NCBI GenBank assembly: GCA_022578605.1
Contig: MU394064.1
Span: 62,001-126,000, forward strand
Origin: Camillea tinctor
Taxonomy: Eukaryota; Ascomycota; Sordariomycetes; Xylariales; Xylariaceae
DNA: 64,000 nt
Direction of reading: 5' to 3'
Below, piece by piece: positions 24,401 to 38,013 of this stretch (its first letter is position 1; every line of letters starts with the position of its first letter). A model generated the notes under the pieces. That model was not told the DNA's origin, ran no database searches, and saw only the letters and a program-made list of their open reading frames with translations. The position numbers and the translations under genes were made by a program.

Positions 24401-27400
24401 GAATAAGAGAAAAGAGAAAAGGAAAAAAGCCAAGCTGTTAGATTCAACCTTACGCAAGGTCGCGATATGTAGCATGTAGGCAATATATGCCGTGTAATGG
24501 CTAAGCCCTGCGCCACCCGTCCGTCTGCTGCTACTCTACTCTAACCAATCCCACCATCCTCCATGCTACCCTGCTCCCTTCTCCTGAGCACATTCCCTCC
24601 TACTGCTCGGTCACGTTCTTTTCCTTCTCTGCTCCCTGATGTAAATAACCTGCACTGCACCAACATACCTGCCAAGAGCATGTAGTTTTCGAGTATCAAG
24701 CCTTCACCAACATGCTTCTGAGTGAGTGAATGTGTGTGTGTGTGTGTGCATACCAACTCATTCCATCTCAACCCAGCCTCAACTACTTCTGCTATCTGCC
24801 TGTCTATCCTGCCGTGTAATCCTCGTAACCGCGACTCCGCGCCAACGCCCCCCTTTCCTCCGCCTTCCTCCCAAGCCCACCCCCCTAAACCACTCTCTCC
24901 CCAAACCTCAACCCCCTAATCCCCTAATTCCTCTTTCACTCCGATAAAGAAAGAAGCGTAGAACCACCTTGTCCCTAAAGTGCATTTGCCCCTCCTTCCC
25001 TTCTCTCCATTCCTTTTTCTTCCTTTTTCTCACCCTTCTCTTTTTTCCAGAACCCCTCCCAGCCCCAAACCCTTTCCCGCATGTATGCGTAACCCACCAA
25101 CCTATATATATAGACACGCACACGAAAGAAAGAAAAAAAACGCATGCATGCCTGATGTACGTACGACATGACCTACATAACGCATACGCATACGCATTAC
25201 ATGGAAGTGTGGCTTAACCCACCAAACCAGACCAGACCAAAAAAATAAAATCCACGGCCTGCTTTAGCTCTAGGTACCTAGAACGCAAGTGCGCGTGTGA
25301 CTCGAGAAGAAAAAGAGGCAAACGAAGAAGAAAAGGAAAAAGAAGAGGGGGAAGGTCAAGGGGAACGGAGAAGAAGAGAAGAGGTCATGATGTAAACGGC
25401 TCTCCCTTCCTAAAGGGGGGAGATGGCTCATCTAACGTAGTAGTATCCGCTCCAACGTAAAATCGCGATTCGATTCGATAGGTAGCGTCAAGTCACACAT
25501 TATATCATCAACCAAAAAAATTAGAGTAGTATCAATCAATTTCTTATTTTTTTTTCTCCCTCTCTTTAATCTAGGGTAGTATGGTAAGCCATATATCCAG
25601 GTTACCTGTGTATATCAAATGGCAATATACAATTTTCTATCGATTCCTGGTTGGTATACATCCGATTACGTTCAAATTAAAAAGTACGAAGGCATCTCCA
25701 GATACTTTTTATGTATGTATAGATATATGTAGGTATATATATGTAATATATGATTTCTCTTTCTCAAACAAGCTAGTAAACAAAGAGATAAACTAAATAC
25801 AAAACAAGACGAGATACAACAGGTAACATCCACTCTTAGGTAGGGGAGGGGGTATATACCACCAGGGTACCTCAACCTCGTTGGAGTCCTACCTAAGGGG
25901 TAAACAGATAAAAAACAAATAGATGTTACCAGATAAATAACCAGCATCTCGAGCCACACACACACAAGTCCACCCGTCATCTTCCTAACTCCCCATATGG
26001 CAAACTGGTTTTTTTGTTTTTCTATTTTTTTTTTTTTTTCGGTTGACACGAAAACACACCCATATGTGCACAGCAGTAGCGTGTTTACTTCGTGTACCCG
26101 AATATCCTTGTAATATGTGTGTGCGTGACTCCCCTTCACTCTGCATTTCCGTATCTTTGTCAAGTTAGCTGGGGGGAAGCATGTTCCCCGCGCTAGGAAA
26201 AGAGGGATCCGGGACGTAGTGAGATGATGCTACGTGTGTCGCTCATCGTGTTCCTGGCCATGCGCCTCAGGGCGGACGGCTCGCATCGTTTCTTTCAAAC
26301 GGATACAGCCGTGCCTCCCAGAGGGTTCAGTGGTGTAACCCCATCCTAGGCAGAATCTAACAATGCCGCAGTCTGGCAGGGCATTATTTTATCTTACTCT
26401 AGATATTTCGGCGCGGCCCTTGGCGGAGCATCTTGAGAATAGACGTTGCTCAAAGGCTCGAGATCGGGCTCTCTAGGGCCAGGAAGATGTCGACACAAAG
26501 ACGGCGGATAAAGGGCTTCGCACTTCTCTGCTCAGCAGAAAATTTGTTACATTGTGCCCAGCTCTTATTTTAACGTATGACCGTGAGATCATTCCCCTCT
26601 CGCTTTCAAGGCCCGTCGTTGTGCTCCCCCGGAAAGGTTGCCGATCTTGCCACGGCTCCCTTGCGGAAAGGAACACAAACGACCTTAGTTTTGTCGGCAA
26701 CCAGTGTCAGCCGTCGAAAGCAGTATCGCGGATAACTGCATGATTCTAGGCCACAAGATTATGTGTGAAATCGACCATGGACAATTACTGATGTCGGATC
26801 CAGTCCTCACAATGTCCATCGAATATCCCGTCGTCGCTCGGTCCGCTTTTCTCTGTTCGAAGAGGGATGGTCCAACGTCAAGTTGGAAAATCATCTATTC
26901 GTCGTGTAAAGTCGAAATTAAGCTCGTAAGGTATTCGTCATTAGGTCGTTCATTCATCTCGTGAGACATTAAACCAAGGCCCGGGGTGGAAGAAAGAAAA
27001 ATGCTTGAAACGAGTGCTGTGAGTAGAGGGACAAGAAATTGTCAACCTCGTAAGCGGCAATTAACCGGGGAAGTCTTCTAAGAAAGCCGCTTTATGCCGT
27101 ACACCGAAATGAGGAAAATAAAAAAAATAAAAAAATCTTTGGGGGAATCCAAGAATCCAAGAAATGGTCTGTCCCGGTCTACGCCGGGAGGATGGTTGTG
27201 CATTGCTGCGTAACTCTTGTTTTAACGTATAGAGAAAAAGGAAAATAACCAGCCTCATGGATCTCGAGGTCCTGCCCTGCGTGTAAATGCAATCAGATAT
27301 CCACCATAACCCAAACCAGAAAAAAGATAAAAGGAGAAAACAGCCTGTGACCGAGCTAGCGGTGGTAGTGATATAATAGTCCCCAGAAAACCCCAAAAAG

Positions 27401-27660
27401 GAAATTCGCTCGCTAAACAATAGACAAAAAGAAAAACACCAAGATTATTATGTATGCTGAAGATGTCGAGGGGGTCGCTCCTTGTTGATGCAAAACGCCA
27501 ATATGCCTTTGGATGCGATTGAGATCTATGCCGCATGCTTTTGCTCGAGTCGAGAGAAATGAAGATCGGACGGCTTCTTGAGTCGAGATGTGGTAGGCCA
27601 CTACGACGAACTCGTCACTACTGGGTAGTGGTCTCCCGTCACGGGCGGTGGCGGTGGTTG
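18475..27660. other. Gene-poor region of 9.2 kb
   Basis: I see no credible protein gene, tRNA or 5S gene. Open frames stay below about 165 codons and mostly translate microsatellites, polypurine or polypyrimidine tracts. Visible features are an interrupted ATG/ATA/ATT tract near 20483-20520, a TG tract at 24731-24748, a CTAGGTACCTAG palindrome at 25270-25281 and many T- or A-runs. No terminal repeats or transposase remnants were recognised. It could hold long regulatory DNA, long non-coding RNAs or eroded transposons. Confidence 0.5.
24731..24748. repeat. TG microsatellite
   Basis: A short run of TG dinucleotides inside the gene-poor region. Confidence 0.7.
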
Positions 27661-28692
27661 TCACATAGTAGTCGTATACTCTTGATACCGGTCCCATCCA
27701 AAGCCGCCGTAGCCGACATTGACGCCGCAGTGAGGCGCCAACATGCTAGGGAGGGGCAAAGCGGGAATAGGAGAGGTAACCATCGGCGCACTATAGTACA
27801 TGCCAGCTGATGAGTACGGTTGGGTGAAGGACGGAGTCGGCGAGGGCAGTTGAACCTCTTGCATCGACATGTTAGCCCAGATAGGTCCAGTCGAGTCTAC
27901 CGAAGTGGACGCAACACCTGGGCTAGAAGGCAATATCCTCCACGAATCAACGGGCGCGGGGATCCCAGGCGACGGGGTAGACTGCGACCAGATATTCGCG
28001 CCGGCCGGCGAGCTGGGCAGCAGCGGTGGTTGGCGGACAACGTCGACGATCTTGGGCGGGGGCGGCAACAAAGGCTTGTTCAGCAATCCCATGATATTGT
28101 TCTTGACCTCCTCACTCTTTCCATTAAGCAGCTCCCCGGCTCCCTCTTCTTCCAGACCCTCAAGCGCAGAAACGTGAGTGCGGTAGACGAACTTGTTGAT
28201 GGCCTGGACAAAGTCGTCGTGCAGCTTCTTGGCATGTTGCTCCTTTTCAGGCCAGTCGTACGAGTCCGCCTTGGCGTCTACGCAGTAGATGTCCTTGTGG
28301 TAGTCGATGAGAGCTTCTATCGAGTCGGGCGTCAACTTGTAAGCAACCTCGTTGCGCAAGACCATATCGACATGAACAATATAAGCTTCAATGTGGATCA
28401 GCTGGTAGTTGAAGAGAGCCTCTACTAGGGGGTCAGAGTCCTGGCGCAACTCAGACTCGGGGGCCTTGGGCAACATCAACGAAGTCAGGGTCCAGATAGC
28501 ATTGGGCGAAGACAATGTTTCCGTCAAACATCGGTGGTGCTGAGGTACGCTGTTAAGCGGGCGCTTAACCTTGTTGATGCGCTTGAGAGTCTGAGTTAAC
28601 CAGGGCTCAACCTTGGAGCCTAGGACGACGTTGACGGAGGAGGCACGGGGCGCAAAGGCGGCGGCGGAAGCCGGCAATAGTTGTGGGGGCAT
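27661..28692 (-). CDS. Hypothetical protein, helical N-terminus and Pro/Ser-rich tail
   Basis: A single exon of 343 aa. The frame stays open upstream to 28899, but the first ATG is at 28692; the upstream part translates a CT-rich leader and starts only with TTG. I do not recognise the family. Residues about 20-190 look folded and mainly helical, with many charged residues and an LIDYHKDIYCVDAK segment. The C-terminal 130 residues are rich in Pro, Ser and Tyr and look disordered, ending in a Gly/Tyr-rich piece. No signal peptide or membrane span was seen. Strong codon bias relative to the flanks supports a real gene. A 202-codon frame on the opposite strand is a shadow. It stands alone between two long gene-poor regions. 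Confidence 0.78.
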   Translation of the reverse strand: MPPQLLPASAAAFAPRASSVNVVLGSKVEPWLTQTLKRINKVKRPLNSVPQHHRCLTETLSSPNAIWTLTSLMLPKAPESELRQDSDPLVEALFNYQLIHIEAYIVHVDMVLRNEVAYKLTPDSIEALIDYHKDIYCVDAKADSYDWPEKEQHAKKLHDDFVQAINKFVYRTHVSALEGLEEEGAGELLNGKSEEVKNNIMGLLNKPLLPPPPKIVDVVRQPPLLPSSPAGANIWSQSTPSPGIPAPVDSWRILPSSPGVASTSVDSTGPIWANMSMQEVQLPSPTPSFTQPYSSAGMYYSAPMVTSPIPALPLPSMLAPHCGVNVGYGGFGWDRYQEYTTTM

Positions 28693-31600
28693 GGTGTAGG
28701 AGGTATAGTCTATCGAGAAGGAATATAGGAAGGGGGGAGTAATCAAGGTAGTCCCCAAGAAAAAAAAAGGGCGACAAGGAGCAGTACTAATATCCAACCC
28801 GGGGGCGGTGGAGAGAAGACGTAGGGGAACAAAAAAAGAGGTCAGACAGAAATAATAAGGTAGTGGAAACACACGGTTGACGGAATTAGGCGGTCCCAAG
28901 GATACAGGGAATAAATTAGCTGTGCGCGCCTATAACCGTGGGATGGGGGGGGAAGAGAAAGAAAAAATAAGAAGAGAGAGGTAGACGAGTATCTCGTGAA
29001 GAAGAAAGAGGGAGGGTGAGAAACTCGTGTTGAGGGAGGTGGGGTGTGTAAGTTATAGCAGTCCTACAGAGAGAAAAAAAAAAAAGGTCTCTGCCGCTCC
29101 GACCCGGTGTAAGTCAAAAACTCTAACAGGGTAGTGGTAAGTAGTTAAGTATATGTAGTAGGTAGTATATGCAGGTTGGCAGTAGTGTGGTAGACAGGGG
29201 TGTGTGGTTTAGTGAAGTAGGGGTAGTGGATGGTAATAGTAGGTAGAGAGGTAGTAATGGTAATAGTAGTAGTCGTAGTAGTAGGTAGTAATAGTTTTTT
29301 TAGTTTTAGTCGTGGGTGTATGTAAGTTGATATGTATTGTAAGGGGGGATGAGAAGAACAAACCCATGTCTCCTCGTCTTCCTTAGTCCTTTTTATTTTC
29401 CATTCTCTCAGTTATTTTTCTTTCCTTTCTGCCTCCTCCCTCTCTTCTCCATTCATGGACCCTTTCCCTCTTTGGGAAAAACGTCTATCCCTCTATCCCG
29501 GCAAGCCTTCTGACTCGGGTGGTAAGTATGGAGCCCGTTGACTGCTTGGCCCACTGACTTGCATGGCGACCTGATGTCTACCTGCGCAGGTTGCATCAGC
29601 ACCAAAGGAGGGAGGGAGACCAGAAAAAGAGAACTAAGCAAAAGGGCAAAGCAGAAAGACAGAAGCAGGCATCAGAATATTTCCACCGATACAGTGACCG
29701 GCGGATCCCTGGTCATGCGCGGCAACGAGCGAGTTGAAAGTGGGCTGTGTTGCGACTTGCATACGTGCGAGGGACGAAGAGCAGCAAATGGGAGTTGCTG
29801 CACTGAACGACCGCAGCTGAAAAACACATGCAGTGTGGCCAGTGCGTTGCGCGCCACCACGCTTCTGTACCGGTACATCTGCAGAGTACCTACATTTTTA
29901 CGCATACATATACGTAGAGTGGGGTCTTGACCTAACCTACTACAATACACTACACTATAGCAAGCCCCAACTTATCGGGCAATGAGGGCACCAACGACGA
30001 ACGACAACAGGTAAAGGTTGGTACCTTTTAGCAGGTATTCTTTTTTTTTTCCTGCCACCACCCCTTTAGAGGTGCATCTCAACACATAACACAACATCAT
30101 CGCTGTCGTCATTGAAACAAAACAAAACTAATGGAACTAAACAAAAATAAAACGAAACATACCGAGGTATGGCATATTTGGACAGGGTATAGAAGAAGGA
30201 AAAAAGAAACGAAACGACTGGTAAACATTATCTAACCAACATGATAAATCATTGGTACAAGTAAAATAAAATATAATAAAAAATTAAAACAGAAATATAA
30301 CTGTTTAGTCTTCGGCCCTGCTTTCTCCTTTAGAGAGGACCCTAGGACTTAAACCGTTTTGGTCAGCCTGCATTAAAATACCTACCTAGTAGGATCGATC
30401 GATGGGCGTCTAACGAAATGGTAGGTAGTGTAGGGAGTAGCAATAAAATAAAAATAAAATAAAGCAAAACACGAGAGGTACAAGGAAACACATAATAATA
30501 TTCCCGATATCGTTCCATGTTACAGAACTTATTTCCAGATTAATTTTTATCAATTCTAGAACTTCTATTATATGCTTCTATACCTACCTACACTAGCGTA
30601 GATAGCTCCCCTTTATGATATGTGATCGGCGGCATATTAATGTTGCATTTTCAGATTCAAAACAATAAAACACCCGATGTCAACCCCTCCCTAAAAAGGC
30701 AGATAGATAAAACAAAAATCCTCACTAGTGTAGGTGCCGGAGGCAGGTGAAAACCCATCTGTATCACGCACACATACACATACACACATAGACATCCGAA
30801 CTATCCTTAAATAGAAAAGGGGGCACACTCCCCTTCACTACCTGGGTAGGTAGATAGTCGACATAATCTCCATAACCCATAATGGGGTATAAACAAAAAT
30901 AATCAGCTACTTAGCTCTCGCCCTATCGCCAAGTACCCAAGTACTCCATTATGCAGACCATATGCCGTAGTCTTATATGTGCAGCTGGAACTAGTAGCCC
31001 GTGCTTGATGAGCGTGAGATACATAAGAGATGACTAGATACTGCTAGTCTTGTCCCATTTGTGCATATGAACTAATCAGCTGTCGTTCGGCCCAGAAATA
31101 CATCCCACGCCGGCCGGGTGCTAAGGACCACATGGTACAGGGCAACAAAAGAACATAATAGAGCAGACTATTCGTTGCTGGGAGATTGTATTGAGCAGCT
31201 CGACCAGATGGTGAAATTGGCACGTCTATGCAGCCGACTAGGGGCCAGGCCATTCCTCCAAGGGAGAGCGAGAAGAGAGCAAGAGCTGAAACGACATGAT
31301 AAATGACTGATAGGAACGCTTCACGACGATCTCCTGCTAGTAACTGTGCCGTCGTCTAGAGCCTTCCGATCGCTATCAACAGAAGCACCTGCGGTACTAC
31401 TGCATAATACGCCGGGGAAAGGTCATCATGACTTGCATATGAGAACCTGGGCACTTCATCTCGAGGCTCACCCTGCAGCTCTCATCTTGAAACATACCAG
31501 GTAAGCTACGCGTATGTGTTCCGAGATGTCTGTGGACGAAAAAGATAGCCTCCCCTTCAAGTATGACATCCCGTTTGAGCATGTTGCAGCACATATTGCT

Positions 31601-32948
31601 CGGTTCGAGCTATCTGCTAGTCAGCACTGGTCCCGGAGAAGGTCCCCCTGAGAATCCATGGCTAGGGCATGGCACCCTCTGGATCCCAGGACTCCACACG
31701 CGGATTCACGGGACATAGAGGCGCTTATAGCGTCAAGATGCTACACTAGTATAGTCGGCGCCGCGCGCGGACGATGAGACCACGATGGGACGACGCTAGG
31801 ACCAGCATCCCGTAGAATTTTGCGATGAGGGAGATGAAAGAAAAGGGTGAATATGTCTGACAAAGAAGGTAGAGCGATTCTCGAGGTTGAACGAGAGCCT
31901 GTCGTTGACATGTGTCCGGGTTGGGACCCATGCTAGTGGCAGACGGTGTATTGAGGTGTGTCGACAGAAAAGAGCGGTTCTGGACCTTGATAGGCTATAG
32001 CACGAGAGCCGGGAGGTGGTTCAGAGTGGAGCAGAGCTGACGCCGAATTTCCATTGGTCGTAAATTCAATAGAATCAGGGAAACTCCAAGACGGCTCTGG
32101 GCAACTTTACTGGCTCTCCGATGGGAATCTAGATGGGAGCGAAACGAATAAGAACAGGACCAGACGAATGAAAACGAGAGAAAAGTCTCGTAATTCTGAG
32201 TGAATTTGCGAATTGTGTTAGAAGCTTATCAGACAAGGTCAGGGGGAGGGGTGCGACGAAAAGAAAGGACTTCCCCAGAGATCCAGGAACGTCTCTGTCT
32301 ACTTTCCCTATCTAGAAGACGCCCCGGCCTTGTTACGGGACCGGCAAGATTAGCGGTTTAGCTCCCGTCCGGCAAGCTCGCCATCATACGAAGCGATACC
32401 GTGTGTACGGCGGGTATCTCTAGAACCACTCGATTTCGAGGGCTTCGATAGCCTAGAGACGAGCCTACGCAAGAGAAAGAGGGATGAGGACGCCCTACTC
32501 CGCTGGCTTATGACTCACTAGGTAGACATATCGTTGACGTCTGGGCAGTGGTTGGGTGCCCCAACATCGGCCATGGAGCGTAGGCTAGAGGTGACGAGCT
32601 GGGTGATGTGAGGAGCAAACATGCGCATACCATACAGACACGAACGAGGGGACAAAGCCTTGCACATCGTAAACCGCATACCGCAAATCGTTTACAGCCA
32701 AGCTCCCACTTAGATAGCCAGAAAGGGATCGGGAGCAGCAGGATCAGGCATTGGGCCGATACCTTAGGCTCGGTCATCAGTCATCTGACGGAGAGAGACG
32801 TGAGGATCGGCACAAAGAGCGGAAAGCCAGTCAGTCACTGTGACATTCGGTCTGTCGAGACTCATGATGACGATACGGTTGAGTGGTGCAAGGTGAAAAT
32901 AACGAATATAAGTTATTGAGCAAGATAACTGGAGCATGGGTAGGTATG

Positions 32949-32988
32949 GGATGGATAGGATAGGATGGATAGGATAGGATGGATAGGT
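32949..32988. repeat. GGATAGGAT-type minisatellite
   Basis: About three tandem copies of a 14-bp GGATAGGATAGGAT-like unit. Confidence 0.8.
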
Positions 32989-34045
32989 ATCCAGAGAACT
33001 GGGGAAACGTGAATGTTACAGGGAGAGAAGAAAAGGTGGGATAAAGCTGGGGATTGAGGCTTGTGAGTGAGACAAGAGACGCCAGTGTCGGGTCCTGTAC
33101 AAGTCACTTGACTTTGGACTAATTGGCAGCTGCTCAACAGCTGTTTCCAATTGTAGCCTATAGGTTAGTTCCTTTTTCCTTTTTTTCGCCTCTTCTCTTC
33201 TCTTTCCCCAGAGGTTCAGGATGGTGTTGGTCTGTGCTTTCTTTCTAGGTATGATCCGTGCTTATCAGTGTAGTACTCGCCCCAAGTTTTGTTTCTTGGA
33301 GTATCGCATGTACAAGTACAAGGATACACTTTTTTTTTTTTTTACGAAACCCCTCCCTCCCTCCTCCCCCCCTTACTATACTACATACCACCACAGCCCT
33401 CTCGGCCCCAGAATTGGACGGTTACCTCTACACTACTACATAACCACCGGCATAATAATATCCATATGTAGGATATAGGCAGGCTAGAAACGGGCTCTCC
33501 GTGATCCATCCGCACTTTGCCGCTTCCATGTTTTTTAAACTCTTCGAAACAATCCAGGATCAAGGTCGTGCGAAGGTCAACAAACTTGCGGAAACATGCT
33601 GATTGACGCAGGCATGCCCTTGACCGACGGCCCGATGTGCTCGAGTCCCGTGACAAGTCGATCACTCGACCTCAATCACATGCGTGAGCTTCCTGCGGCC
33701 AGCAACGGACCAGCATGATGGAAAAAGTAAATGGCTGCATGTCTATGTCTGTAGCAAAGGGCTACCCGACCGATGGATACGTGACATATGCAGCGTCAAG
33801 CCAGACTGACGCCATTGAACAGCTTTAGGCCTTGAGTATATCGCCCGTCAGTGGAGAGGTTAGGTGTAAGAGCAGCCGCCAGCCAATTTGCATTAATTGC
33901 TGGGTCAGGCACATCGCATCGCGGGCCTAACTATACCAGGGAGCGCCTCCAGCCCAGCCCATCGGGCGCCTTCAACCTTAACTTGTCCCATCGACACGGC
34001 CAGAGCTCCAGAACTTTTCCCATGTACGCGCAACGCAATGAGAAG

Positions 34046-34063
34046 AGAGAGAGAGAGAGAGAG
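34046..34063. repeat. GA microsatellite
   Basis: An uninterrupted GA dinucleotide run. Confidence 0.75.
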
Positions 34064-34576
34064 AGCCAAGGCAGGATTCATCTCGCAATGCAACGGGTCA
34101 ATGGACACCGAGCATCTGTTCCCCCCCTCTGAGGAGAAGGAAAGTCCAGAAAGCCATCTGACGACAAACCGTGGGTTTGTCTCATCTGATCCCCAGGAAT
34201 GACAACCATTCCCTGTCTTATGGGGGATCACTTAAGAGCCGAGCCGAACCATTATTCCCGCGAATATCCTCTCTTTGTTACTGCGCGGCTCGTGTAGGAC
34301 TATATGTAGGTCTTGTGAGATTTGGCGTCAATTTAGGAAATTCTAGACTAGATTACACAAGTACAAGTACAGAATAAGACGCTAAAAATGTAATGTGTAG
34401 TGTAAATTGACTACCTACTTGTCTTTGCCTACCTAAAGATAGTAAAAAAATGGTGCTACACACATATGTATGTAGGGTAACGGTTTGGTAAATAAAGGAT
34501 AGGGGACCTTTAGGTATGTCGGGACCTAGTGTAATAGTGTAGGTATTCAGGTAGTACTACCTAAAAAAGATTCACG

Positions 34577-34622
34577 GATGCATACTTGGTGCATGCTGGA
34601 TGCATACTGGATGCATACTGGT
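34577..34622. repeat. GGATGCATACT minisatellite
   Basis: Four near-perfect copies of an 11-bp unit centred on the palindrome ATGCAT. Confidence 0.8.
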
Positions 34623-35933
34623 TCCGTGCGACACCTGGGCTCTAATGGATTCTAGGGATTCAACTTGAATGTTCTAGGTTACAATACTCCGCAGCCTGTA
34701 CTTCCCGTACTTAGGCTACGTGGGTTAAACAAGATGTGGCATCGACTGTGGCTTGCCGCACGTTGCCTCTCCAGTTTCCGAGCTTCTCTGGCGAACACGA
34801 TCTTGATTGTGGCGCAAGCTCGGCAAGTAGCGCCATAAAAGACTCCACCATATCCGAGCAGCGGGTACACTAGTACCGAACATTTCAAAGTCTAGATACA
34901 TAGTGTACAACTTACTATACTACTACTTACCTACTCAGGCTACTATTCAAACCGAGCTTTTGAGTCACCAAGATGTTGTTAGGCTCCGTAAAAAAATGCA
35001 ACTAGCCTTCTCCATGACTCACTCGATATGCATAAATATTCTGGAGCGAATCTCAGAGCCGCGATTTTCGTGTTTCTGCTTAAAGAAAACCCTTGAAGAG
35101 CTGAAAGGGAGATCTGGTCTGTCTGTAACTTGCAGTAGGTACATGTGCTGCGCGGGGCTTGCCGATCTCCAGCCGATCCGGTTGGGGGGGTTAAGTTTGG
35201 GAGGGACAGGATTTCAAGGGATTTTAACCTAGGTAGGTTACCTAAGAACAAGGAAGAAGAGCATCTAGGAAAGAGGGGGTGGCATATGTGGCTGTGCTTA
35301 TAATTTTTTACAAGGTACAACACACATCTTGCCAACGCATTTTCACAGATAAACAGGTTGAAACCCAGATGCACTAGCCTCGTTTATTTTTTTTTTAATG
35401 GGTTTTTTTTTTCGCCTCAGCCACATACTACCAAATCTGCCGAACCGAGATCGCTGTTGGGTTTAGAGAGAAAAAAAAAAGAAAAAGAATACTAAAAAAA
35501 AAAAAAAAAGGAACTCCGCCCGTTCACCGATCTTTCTTTTTTTTTTTTTTTTTTTTTAAACTTGCGACAACTACCACCTTAACCGATGACTTCATCGTCA
35601 ATGCGGCATACCCGACAGACCACCGCACCGGCCCCTCGGGCATCTTGACCCTAAAATACAACATCATCATCATCAACCTTAGCATGTATGCACAATCCGC
35701 GCCCCTGGCAGAGAAACGTGGTCCACCAAGAACACCGGTCGATGGAGCTGCCAACTCATTCAAACTACCTAATCTAGTAGCCTCACCAAGTTCACGTAAT
35801 TCAATTTGCCTCTGCATCTTCCCATCAATCTAGCATACATTCCCTTTCTTTGCAATATCTTGGGAGGCCGCCCATGAACAACAAGGAAATCTGTTTTGGG
35901 TTTCTGGTTCCTGATCGATGTTTCGCAGCCGCG

Positions 35934-35979
35934 TGCTTGTTGCTTGTTGCTTGTTGCTTGTTGCTTGTTGCTTGTTGCT
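35934..35979. repeat. TGCTTGT heptanucleotide array, six copies
   Basis: Six perfect head-to-tail copies of TGCTTGT plus a partial TGCT. The perfection suggests recent expansion. Confidence 0.9.
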
Positions 35980-37994
35980 ACATATTGCTGAGCGCACCGA
36001 ACTGTTGGGTAGCATCCACCCGACTAAACCGTATGGGTAATTATTTTATGACAACAACGCGCGCCCATCTTTGTCGATATTCGCACTTGGGCTTGAGCTT
36101 AGGTTTTGACCAAGAGCCTCGAGGCCAAGCATCGCCTCAAACTTACAACATTGTCTGGCTATCGAAGCTCTCACCTTCTGACCAAGCCTCACCCCCCCAT
36201 GCTCCATGCTCAGTGCTCCATTCTCCATTGCTAATCAAAACTATCCTGGATGTCGCGTCTCGATAGACAGACTTGGGTTTTAGTGGTAGCCGAGTACGAG
36301 AATGGACACCGATCCGATTTCGCATGCAGCAGGAAGCAGGAGTAAGGAGGGCCACCGCATTCTCATTCCTATTCCGTCCCGGACCAGTCCAGTCCAGCCC
36401 ATACCCCTCCCTATTCTCCCTCTCTATTATGACTGTGTAAGGAACATGTGTCCTGAGGGCGACGGTTCCACGAGTCGCGGCCATTCAACCACGCCACGAT
36501 ACAGCTAGCTCTTGGGATGTTGCATTTCACTCCATTGCGGAGAATGGTCGACGACCGCCACCGCCGAGCTAATGTCCGAGTAGGAGTAATTAGATTGATT
36601 ACTCCTGAGCCTCGCAGGGCGACTTATTTCCTTGTTCATCAACCAACGCCCCAGCACCCATGGATCCCTCCTCATCTACGCCATTCGAGAGCCTTCCTTA
36701 CATCAGAGGCTGGCTTCGCGGATTACTCATTTGGGACGGGAAGGCAGAGAAAAAAAGGAAGGAAAAGAAGACCACTCAACGGTCATGACGTGGCTTTATT
36801 GGCCAACGTTACGCCCAGCAATCTCGTCTCGAATATGCCCTCGTTTGACTCACGTTGTGCGACAGCCAATGCTGCGGAGCAAACCTGCATTCTCTTCAAA
36901 CACCTCACACCCCGCCAACAATTCACCATTACGAGCTAAGTCAGGTAGACTCGAGGTAGGCAGCCGGTTGCATTTCAGTTCTCCTGATTTTCTCGCCATT
37001 TCTTGCTTTGCTTTAGTCATAATCCAGAGGGAGAGGGGGGGTGTCACGAATACCGTTACCGAAGCTTCAGCCAGCCAGCCAACTGGGGAGAAATCCGTCA
37101 AAGTCCCCATGTCCATTAGTCGATAGGGCGTCTTTGTAGGACTCGAGTCTAGCTTCCCCTTAACGTGTGTCAGAGTCATATCATCACGCGGTGACTTGGG
37201 GCAAGTGGCGGCCTCTATTGGCCCTGCGAACCCGAGCCTAGCGTGGGCTTGTAGGCTCATAGCCCGGAAGCGCGGACGCGAATGAAGACATATATACCGC
37301 GGTGCCAAGTGCCACAACCCCCGATTCGACGATCCTCCTAGGTATGTGTTGACTTATAGGCGTTTAGAACCAAGGCAGTCTGGGCCATACGTTCCCGGGT
37401 GAACTCGGCATGGGACTAGAGACGAGGACGAACCTCGTATGATAAAGTATAGGTTTGGATCGCGGGTGCTTCTTGTCCCCGTCGGGGCCATCCTGAGGTA
37501 CAGAGTCGCCCGTTCATCATGCGTAAGCAGTCCTATATCCCCGGATTTGAGGGGTAGAGAGATAATCAAAGGGGATTATCGTCTTGGGAATGGCCCCATA
37601 GGCTCTCGGCGAGAATGTTAGGGGGTAAGTGACGTGATACAGACGGGAATAACGTTAATCCACTTTTCAGGGGTAAGTAAGTACTATACTTAGAGTAAAC
37701 TGGAACCGTGGTGGGTATACCTATCCAGAACAGAGAGGTAGGTGATCTTTTTCTGGTAGATCGTCTAGCCTATCATGATTGTCGCTGTTTTGTTTTTGTT
37801 TTACTGGTTCTCGGTAGGGGAGAAATGTGTGGATGGTGTTTGATTATGGGGAGACAGGTATGCGCGGCAAGAGATGCCTGTTCGGATATTCTCTCGTAGG
37901 AGATGATTCATGTGACGTCAATTGTGTCAGTATAACCTGTAGGGGTTACGTAGTATAGTACATAGTATTTAGACCGACGAATTTCGGGTAGTAA

Positions 37995-38013
37995 AATAAA
38001 TAAATAAATAAAC
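37995..38013. repeat. AAAT microsatellite
   Basis: A run of AAAT units in the AT-rich end of the gene-poor region. Confidence 0.7.

Noticed and set aside
27820..28428. 202-codon frame opposite the 343-codon gene
   Set aside because: Antisense shadow; Arg-rich and without features, while the minus frame has coherent composition and a good ATG.
28693..28899. N-terminal extension of the 343-codon protein
   Set aside because: Only a TTG start and a hydrophobic translation of a CT-rich leader; the first ATG is at 28692.
36143..37317. Overlapping frames of 113-164 codons on both strands
   Set aside because: They overlap one another, start at non-conserved places and show no domain or codon signal.
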